Source: Arenicola marina
Taxonomy: Eukaryota; Annelida; Polychaeta; Arenicolidae
NCBI GenBank assembly: GCA_964019135.1
Contig: OZ025250.1
Span: 48,577,174 to 48,641,173 of the forward strand
DNA: 64,000 bases
Direction: 5' to 3'
Below are positions 20,201 to 29,974 of this stretch, one piece after another (the stretch's first letter is position 1; every line of letters begins with the position of its first letter). The notes under the pieces are model-generated. The model worked only from the letters and a program-made list of their open reading frames with translations. It was not told the DNA's origin and made no database searches. A program made the position numbers and the translations under genes.

Positions 20201-23200
20201 TTTGTGTCTAGAACGGCGGCCATTTTGTTTGGCTGTGACGTCACTGGCGTCGCTATCATGGGGGTAGTCCCTCTCCGGGATGACTTGCGGCTCGTGACCT
20301 CCACGATCCGCGTCCGCAAGTCTCTCCGAATCCGGCCTTGCCTCAAGGTCAGGGTCATTATTATCCTCAACGCTGGAGAGCTGTTCCTCCCTAATGTTCC
20401 GGAGATGCTTGGCTTTCATTAACTCAAAGCTTTCATCTTCTTCGTCCTCCGCTTGAGTGACCAGCTCCCCGCGCCCTGACAGACTCGTTCCCTGCGCCCT
20501 CTCAACAGCTGCTGGTTCCCGACTTCTTCGCTCTGAACCTTGAGTTGACCTTGAAGGGTCACGGTTCGACCTCCCAGGCGGCCGAGCCGATCCCGCCGCG
20601 CAGTCTTTCCCTTTGAGGGGCGCATGGGTCTCTCCGGTAGGGGGATCACCGCTCAAGCTTGTCAAGTCCGGGGCAGCGCTCTTAACGTCTTTAACGGACC
20701 CCCCACACCCACGTCCCTCAGCCGGCCTCCCGCCTCCACCTCCCTCAGCCGACCTCCCACCCCCACGTCCCTCAGCCGGCCTCTCACCCTTTATGGGCCG
20801 CCCACCTCCACCACCCTCAGGCTGTCTCCCACCCCCACTACCTTCAGGCTGTCTCCCACCCCTCCCGTGCTCCGGACAGGGAAGGATGTCACACGACAGG
20901 TGTGAGTGGGGCTTCACCCCCTCAAAGTCCTGGGTCAGGGACGGACCCCCAGTCACCCCAGGGGTAGCAGACGGGTGATGGAAACAGGGGGGAGAGAGGG
21001 GCGCTTGACTGTGGTGGAGGGGTTGATAAACTGGGTCACTGAGCGTAGTATCGGCAGCCGAGCACCCCTCTCCACACACGGAGGGTCCTACCCCCTGCAA
21101 TCAAATATTAACAGTGGTAATGTCTGTAACGAACTTACAAGCATAGCCGGCAGAGCATATTTCTCCAATAATTAAATAAATAGATATATTTTAGACAATT
21201 ATTTTCGCGATAATCTATCATTAGAGACGTCTATCAGATTAAAGATATGAACATAAGAACATATATACAAAAATATATCCTTTAACTAATTTCTCACCGT
21301 ACTATTTGTTATTATATCCTGCTGTTATCCCCATAACTATTCCGGATTCGGTATTACAGATGTTTCATGTTAATTATCCAAGAACTATTATACTAATCGA
21401 GCATCGATATAATTGAGAAACCTATGAAATAAAAACCGTTTGAGGCCTGGAAACCTGTGTCGTGTATTGACTGACCTGAGGGGGTCGCGTTGGCCTGGAA
21501 ACCTAAGTCGTGTATTGACTGAACTGAGGGGGTCGCGTTGGCCTGGAAACCTAAGTCGTGTATTGACTGACCTGAGGAGGTCGCGTTGGCCTGGAAACCT
21601 AAGTCGTTTATTGACTGACCTGAGGGGGTCGCGTTGGCCTGGAAACCTAAGTCGTGTATTGACTGACCTGACGGGGTCGCGTTGGCCTGGCAACCGCAGT
21701 ACGCGTCGGGGGTTCCCCTTCGTGTCGACCTGGGTAGGCAGTAGGCCCCAGGCCCGGTCCCTGCTCCACGCTCTGCCCCAGGCGCGGCCCCTGACCCACG
21801 CTCTGCCCCAGACCCTGCCCCAGCCCCCGGGCCAGCTGCCGCCGAAACTCAGCAAGCCTGACATCCACATTGGCCTCCGTCACCTGTAGTCATGAATAAA
21901 TAAAGCCTGACATCCACATTGGCCTATGTCACCTGTAGTCATGAATAAATAAAGCCTGACATCCACATTGGCCTCCGTCACCTGTAGTCATGAATAAATA
22001 AAGCCTGACATCCACATTGGCCTATGTCACCTGTAGTCATGAATAAATAAAGCCTGACATCCACATTGGCCTATGTCACCTGTAGTCATGAATAAATAAA
22101 GCCTGACATCCACATTGGCCTATGTCACCTGTAGTCATGAATAAATAAAGCCTGACATCCACATTGGCCTCCGTCACCTGTAGTCATGAATAAATAAAGC
22201 CTGACATCCACATTGGCCTCCGTCACCTGTAGTCATGAATGAATAAAGCCTGACATCCACATTGGCCTCCGTCACCTGTAGTCATGAATAAATAAAGCCT
22301 GACATCCACATTGGCTTCCGTCACCTGTAGTCATGAATAAATAAAGCCTGACATCCACATTGGCCTCCGTCACCTGTAGTCATGAATAAATAAAGCCTGA
22401 CATCCACATTGGCCTCCGTCACCTGTAGTCATGAATAAATAAAGCCTGACATCCACATTGGCCTATGTCACCTGTAGTCATGAATAAATAAAGCCTGACA
22501 TCCACATTGGCCTCCGTCACCTGTAGTCATGAATAAATAAAGCCTGACATCCACATTGGCCTCCGTCACCTGTAGTCATGAATAAATAAAGCCTGACATC
22601 CACATTGGCCACCGTCACCTGTAGTCACGAATAAATAAAGCAATTTTCTTGAAGGAAACCTTGGGACTAAACTGGGCCAAAGATAAGATAAGAAAAGAAG
22701 AGATAAAGCTTATTAAACGTCGTAATAAAAGTAAACAAAAACAAATCCACTAGGGTCTGTAAGTGACGTCAAAGACAGCACACACTGGCCGCTTGGGTTA
22801 GTCTAGCAGAACGCACTCGGTAACAGCCAAGCCCGCTGCCTACCAGGCCACGGGGTGACCCCGGAGGCTCAGGTAGGGAGACATGTCACATAGACAACGT
22901 GTAATAATAATATATTCATCCAAACTACTTTATTTAGGTTTATTAGTGATTCATTTCCACTCACAGCATAATTCCACGGCATCCAAATTTAGATAATATC
23001 CCACGTGAAAAGAGGCAGAAAAAAACCCAGCAAAACAAGACTCACCTTGCCCGACAGTCCCGTTGACCTTGGCAAGGTCATCCCGCCGGACCCCTTGGCA
23101 CGTATCGCCTCCAGCTTCCGCCTCATGCGCCACTGCTGCAGGATGTCGTCTCCGGAGTCCCCGAGCGGCCTCTGGAGCCGGACTCCGCGCTCGTCCAGAC

Positions 23201-26200
23201 CTGGAACAGCATCGCTGGGGGTCTTAGGTCATGGCACTATGCCTAGGAGTATCCATGTACCGTTATCAATGTAGGACTGTTTATCGCTATTTTATACGGA
23301 TTCCCTGTGAGTGGGGAATCCGTAGGTTAGGGTGACAGCCTGACACAGGCTCCGTCACCGATGGGGTTTTGAACGTTGGCATGTACAGTTCTAAAATTTC
23401 AAAGGTTATGTCAACAGCATATTATGAAAAAGGACTTTATCAGTCAGCTAAAAACCTGTTTATCACTCAGTCTAGGACATGTTGATCACTCCGATTATCA
23501 CTGTTTTTCAATCAGTTTATCTGTCGCTGTTTAACCGTTTTGTCAGTCAGTTTATGACCGTTGATCAGTAACTTTATGACAGTTTATCACTCACTGTATG
23601 ACGGTTATCAGTAACTTTATGAGTTTATCACTCATTACATGACTGATATCAGTCATGACAGCCTATCCTTCAGTTTTTGTTTGTATGACGTTCTGGCCGT
23701 GAAGCATTGCTGGTGTACCATGGCGACTCGGCGGCCGTACCTTCGTCCCGGACCCTGGTGAAGCCCGGCCTGACGGGGTCCTCAGAGAAGTACGACCCCC
23801 CGGAGGTGTTACTGCTCAGCAGACCGTCCGTGCTGACGATAGGCTCGGAGGAGTTGAGGCTGCTCTCCCTACAACCGTCACCATTACACCGTATCATAAC
23901 ACACACCATAGCATTGTGCTGACGATAGGCTCTGAGGAGTGGAGGCTGCTTTCCCTACAACCGTCACCATTACACCGTATCATAACACACACCATAGCAT
24001 TGTGCTGACGATAGGCTCTGAGGAGTGGAGGCTGCTCTCCCTACAACCGTCAACATTACACCACATCATAACACACACCATAGCATTGTGCTGACGATAG
24101 GCTCTGAGGAGTGGAGGCTGCTCTCCCTACAACCGTCAACATTACACCACATCATAACACACACCATAGCGTTGTGCTGACGATAGGCTCTGAGGAGTGG
24201 AGGCTGCTCTCCCTACAACCGTCAACATTACACCACATCATAACACACACCATAGCATTGTGCTGACGATAAGCTCTGAGGAGTGGAGGCTGCTCTCCCT
24301 ACAACCGTCACCATTACACCGTATCATAACACACACCATAGCATTGTGCTGACGATAGGCTCTGAGGAGTGGAGGCTGCTCTCCCTACAACCGTCAACAT
24401 TACACCACATCATAACACACACCATAGCATTGTGCTGACGATAGGCTCTGAGGAGTGGAGGCTGCTCTCCCTACAACCGTCACCATTACACCGTATCATA
24501 ACACACACCATAGCATTGTGCTGACGACAGGCTCGGAGGAGTTGAGGCTGCTCTCCCTACAACCGTCACCATTACACCACATCATAACACACACCATAGC
24601 ATTGTGCTGACGATAGGCTCTGGGGAGTGGAGGCTGCTCTCCCTCCAACCGTCAACCTTACACCACATCATAACACACACCATAGCATTGTGCTGACGAC
24701 AGGCTCTGAGGAGTTGAGGCTGCTCTCCCTACAACCGTCAACATTACACCACATCATAACACACACCATAGCATTGTGCTGACGATAGGCTCTGAGGAGC
24801 TGAGGCTGCTCTCCCTACAACCGTCACCATTACACCACATCATTACACACACCACAGCATTGTGCTGACGATAGGCTCTGAGGAGTGGCGGCTGCTCTCC
24901 CTTACAACCGTCACCATTACACCGTATCATAACACACACCAAAGCATTGTGCTGACGACAGGCTCTGAGGAGTGGAGGTTGCTCTCCCTACAACCGTCAC
25001 CATCACACAGTATCATAACACACACCATAGCATTGTGCTGACGATAGGCTCTGAGGAGTGGAGGCTGCTCTCCCTACAACCATCACCATTACACCGTATC
25101 ATAACACACACCATAGCATTGTGCTGACGATAGGCTCTGAGGAGTGGAGGCTGCTCTCCCTACAACCGTCACCATTACACCGTATCATAACACACACCAT
25201 AGCATTGTGCTGACGATAGGCTCTGAGGAGTGGAGGCTGCTCTCCCTACAACCGTCACCATTACACCGTATCATAACACACACCATAGCATTGTGCTGAC
25301 GATAGGCTCTGAGGAGTTGAGGCTGCTCTCCCTACAACCGTCACCATTACACCGTATCATAACACACACCATAGCATTGTGCTGACGATAGGCTCTGAGG
25401 AGTGGAGGCTGCTCTCCCTACAACCGTCAACATTACACCGTATCATAACACACACCATAGCATTGTGCTGACGATAGGCTCTGAGGAGTTGAGGCTGCTC
25501 TCCCTACAACCGTCACCATTACACCGTATCATAACACACACCATAGCATTGTGCTGACGATAGGCTCTGAGGAGTGGAGGCTGCTCTCCCTACAACCGTC
25601 ACCATTACACCGTATCATAACACACACCATAGCATTGTGCTGACGATAGGCTCTGAGGAGTGGAGGCTGCTCTCCCTACAACCGTCACCATTACACCGTA
25701 TCATAACACACACCATAGCATTGTGCTGACGATAGGCTCTGAGGAGTGGAGGCTGCTCTCCCTACAACCGTCACCATTACACCGTATCATAACACACACC
25801 ATAGCATTGTGCTGACGATAGGCTCTGAGGAGTTGAGGCTGCTCTCCCTACAACCGTCACCATTACACCGTATCATAACACACACCATAGCATTGTGCTG
25901 ACGATAGGCTCTGAGGAGTGGAGGCTGCTCTCCCTACAACCGTCACCATTACACCGTATCATAACACACACCATAGCATTGTGCTGACGATAGGCTCTGA
26001 GGAGTGGAGGCTGCTCTCCCTATAACCATCACCATTACACCGTATCATAACACATACCATAGCATTGTGCTGACGATAGGCTCTGAGGAGTGGAGGCTGC
26101 TCTCCCTATAACCGTCACCATTACACCGTATCATAACACACACCATAGCATTGTGCTGACGATAGGCTCTGAGGAGTGGAGGCTGCTCTCCCTACAACCA

Positions 26201-29200
26201 TCACCATTACACCGTATCATAACACATACCATAGCATTGTGCTGACGATAGGCTCTGAGGAGTGGAGGCTGCTCTCCCTACAACCATCACCATTACACCG
26301 TATCATAACACATACCATAGCATTGTGCTGACGATAGGCTCTGAGGAGTGGAGGCTGCTCTCCCTACAACCGTCAACATTACACCGTATCATAACACACA
26401 CCATAGCATTGTGCTGACGATAGGCTCTGAGGAGTGGAGGCTGCTCTCCCTACAACCATCACCATTACACCGTATCATAACACATACCATAGCATTGTGC
26501 TGACGATAGGCTCTGAGGAGTGGAGGCTGCTCTCCCTATAACCGTCACCATTACACCGTATCATAACACACACCATAGCATTGTGCTGACGATAGGCTCT
26601 GAGGAGTTGAGGCTGCTCTCCCTACAACCGTCACCATTACACCGTATCATAACACACACCATAGCATTGTGCTGACGATAGGCTCTGAGGAGTGGAGGCT
26701 GCTCTCCCTACAACCGTCACCATTACACCGTATCATAACACACACCATAGCATTGTGCTGACGATAGGCTCTGAGGAGTTGAGGCTGCTCTCCCTACAAC
26801 CGTCACCATTACACCGTATCATAACACACACCATAGCATTGTGCTGACGATAGGCTCTGAGGAGTGGAGGCTGCTCTCCCTACAACCGTCACCATTACAC
26901 CGTATCATAACACACACCATAGCATTGTGCTGACGATAGGCTCTGAGGAGTGGAGGCTGCTCTCCCTACAACCGTCACCATTACACCGTATCATAACACA
27001 CACCATAGCATTGTGCTGACGATAGGCTCTGAGGAGTGGAGGCTGCTCTCCCTACAACCGTCACCATTACACCGTATCATAACACACACCATAGCATTGT
27101 GCTGACGATAGGCTCTGAGGAGTGGAGGCTGCTCTCCCTACAACCGTCACCATTACACCGTATCATAACACACACCATAGCATTGTGCTGACGATAGGCT
27201 CTGAGGAGTTGAGGCTGCTCTCCCTACAACCGTCACCATTACACCGTATCATAACACACACCATAGCATTGTGCTGACGATAGGCTCTGAGGAGTTGAGG
27301 CTGCTCTCCCTACAACCGTCACCATTACACCGTATCATAACACACACCATAGCATTGTGCTGACGATAGGCTCTGAGGAGTGGAGGCTGCTCTCCCTACA
27401 ACCGTCACCATTACACCGTATCATAACACATACCATAGCATTGTGCTGACGATAGGCTCTGAGGAGTTCAGGCTGCTCTCCCTACAACCGTCAACATTAC
27501 ACCACATCATAACACACACCATAGCATTGTGCTGACGATAGGCTCTGAGGAGTGGAGGCTGCTCTCCCTACAACCGTCACCATTACACCGTATCATAACA
27601 CACACCACAGCATTGTGCTGACGATAGGCTCTGAGGAGTGGAGGCTGCTCTCCCTACAACCGTCACCATTACACCGTATCATAACACACACCATAGCATT
27701 GTGCTGACGATAGGCTCTGAGGAGTGGAGGCTGCTCTCCCTACAACCGTCACCATTACACCGTATCATAACACACACCATAGCATTGTGCTGACGATAGG
27801 CTCTGAGGAGTTGAGGCTGCTCTCCCTACAACCGTCACCATTACACCGTATCATAACACACACCATAGCATTGTGCTGACGATAGGCTCTGAGGAGTTGA
27901 GGCTGCTCTCCCTACAACCGTCACCATTACACCGTATCATAACACACACCATAGCATTGTGCTGACGATAGGCTCTGAGGAGTGGAGGCTGCTCTCCCTA
28001 CAACCGTCACCATTACACCGTATCATAACACATACCATAGCATTGTGCTGACGATAGGCTCTGAGGAGTTCAGGCTGCTCTCCCTACAACCGTCAACATT
28101 ACACCACATCATAACACACACCATAGCATTGTGCTGACGATAGGCTCTGAGGAGTGGAGGCTGCTCTCCCTACAACCGTCACCATTACACCGTATCATAA
28201 CACACACCACAGCATTGTGCTGACGACAGGCTCTGAGGAGTTGAGGCTGCTCTCCCTACAACCGTCACCATTACACCGTATCATAACACACACAAGGGCA
28301 CATAGCATTGTGAGATGGGGCTGTACAGTCAATACGGGATCTGATCGAGAACTCACAAAGCAGGGATATTTATGCTCTATGTCAATGCCTAGCATCAACG
28401 GCCTGTACGTGCTGCCTAAAACTGTCCTTGGACGCACAACTAACCACTGAAGTTAGGTGCATATCAGAATTGGGCGCTTATTTTAAGAGCACGTGTTTTT
28501 TTTGTTGGTCTCTAAAGGACTTAAACCGGAAATAGAACCCGCCAGAACTGTACGGCCCTATTGCCGGGAAGTCGCTCGTCGCCAGCAATGAAGGCATTTC
28601 CCCCTTTTCCGAGCAGTATATTCAGTGGCCTATTTCACGTATAGATTAGAGCCACCTGAGCGTAGTCTCTATAGGTACTCACGACTTCGCCAGCAGTTTC
28701 TCAGCCCTTTGTTGTAGTTTCTCGGTTTCTTCATCACCCTGTTGGAGTCTGTCGTGGTCTTGCAGGCTCCCCTTGTTAACGACAGAAGATGGCGGAGACA
28801 GTTACGGGACATACCTTCACTCAGTCACTTCTACACCAGTATTGCTGCAGATTCAGCGCGCAATGAGTATGTTAAGCAAAGTGGCCTGCACACAACCTCG
28901 ATATCAAATTGTCTACATAAGAAAGTAATATACAAAAATCTCGTAAACGCGAGAGGGAAGAGTTCATCCTGCCTATTAGTAGTGAGGGTTTCCGTCCATG
29001 CAAAGCCAATACCCATGACAATTTTCCGAAGACAAAATTTTAGGCTGTGTCTTGCTATATTGGTGACATAACAAAATAAAATTATAGCCAATAAATGAAC
29101 GAACTATATAGTACTCGACATAAATAAAAGGCGGGGGGGGGGGCGTCTTTTGATCTCATTGCCGAATACTGAATACCGCGTGGTATGTATACGGCATCAG

Positions 29201-29941
29201 TCATGCACAATAGTACAGTACATGTACCACCTTTGACTACTGCAGCACTGGGCGCATCTCTTTCTGGTAACCCGGGTGTATCCCTACGGTGGACCGAATA
29301 CGCACATTACGCATCGGTTTACCGCCCGACACTTCTTTCACCCTCTATTCGGGTATGCCGATATGCCCCGTTCAAAACAGGACGGGCCATTCGGGAGAAG
29401 ATGGCGGCTGATTGCAAAGTGACTGTTTAGGCTTGTTCCATGTCGCCCAAATGAACCGGACATGACCGGTGTGAACATTGACATTCGGCGTAGCCCTATC
29501 GGCAGGTCCGGTAGAGCTCGAGTATACCGGGTGGCCTACCGCTCCTGGCCCAAAGAAATGCGCCCACTGCTCCTACTGCATTCGGCACCAAAATCAAAGT
29601 TATGGTAGAGGCAATGCCAACAGATCAACTCGCTACCTCTCTATGAGATCATGCAGAAACATGAACTGCTCATAATAATCAGCAACAATTTAGTCGCCAT
29701 CGAGATATTATTGATCCATAAGAAGCCACTCTCACTGACCTTTGTCAGGTTCCTTCCATGGGTGGACGCCGAGCCGCTGGATTCGTCTGGATCTCTCTTC
29801 CGGAGCCACCAGAAATCCTTGGGATCTGTCGCCCGCTTGTGTTCCCGATCAGCTCGGCTCTGTGGCATTCCGGAGCGAAATCTCTCAATGTATCTTAAAT
29901 TAAAGACAACATAATGGTAACTAGATCGATAGATTTATAAA

Positions 29942-29974
<33 letters not shown>

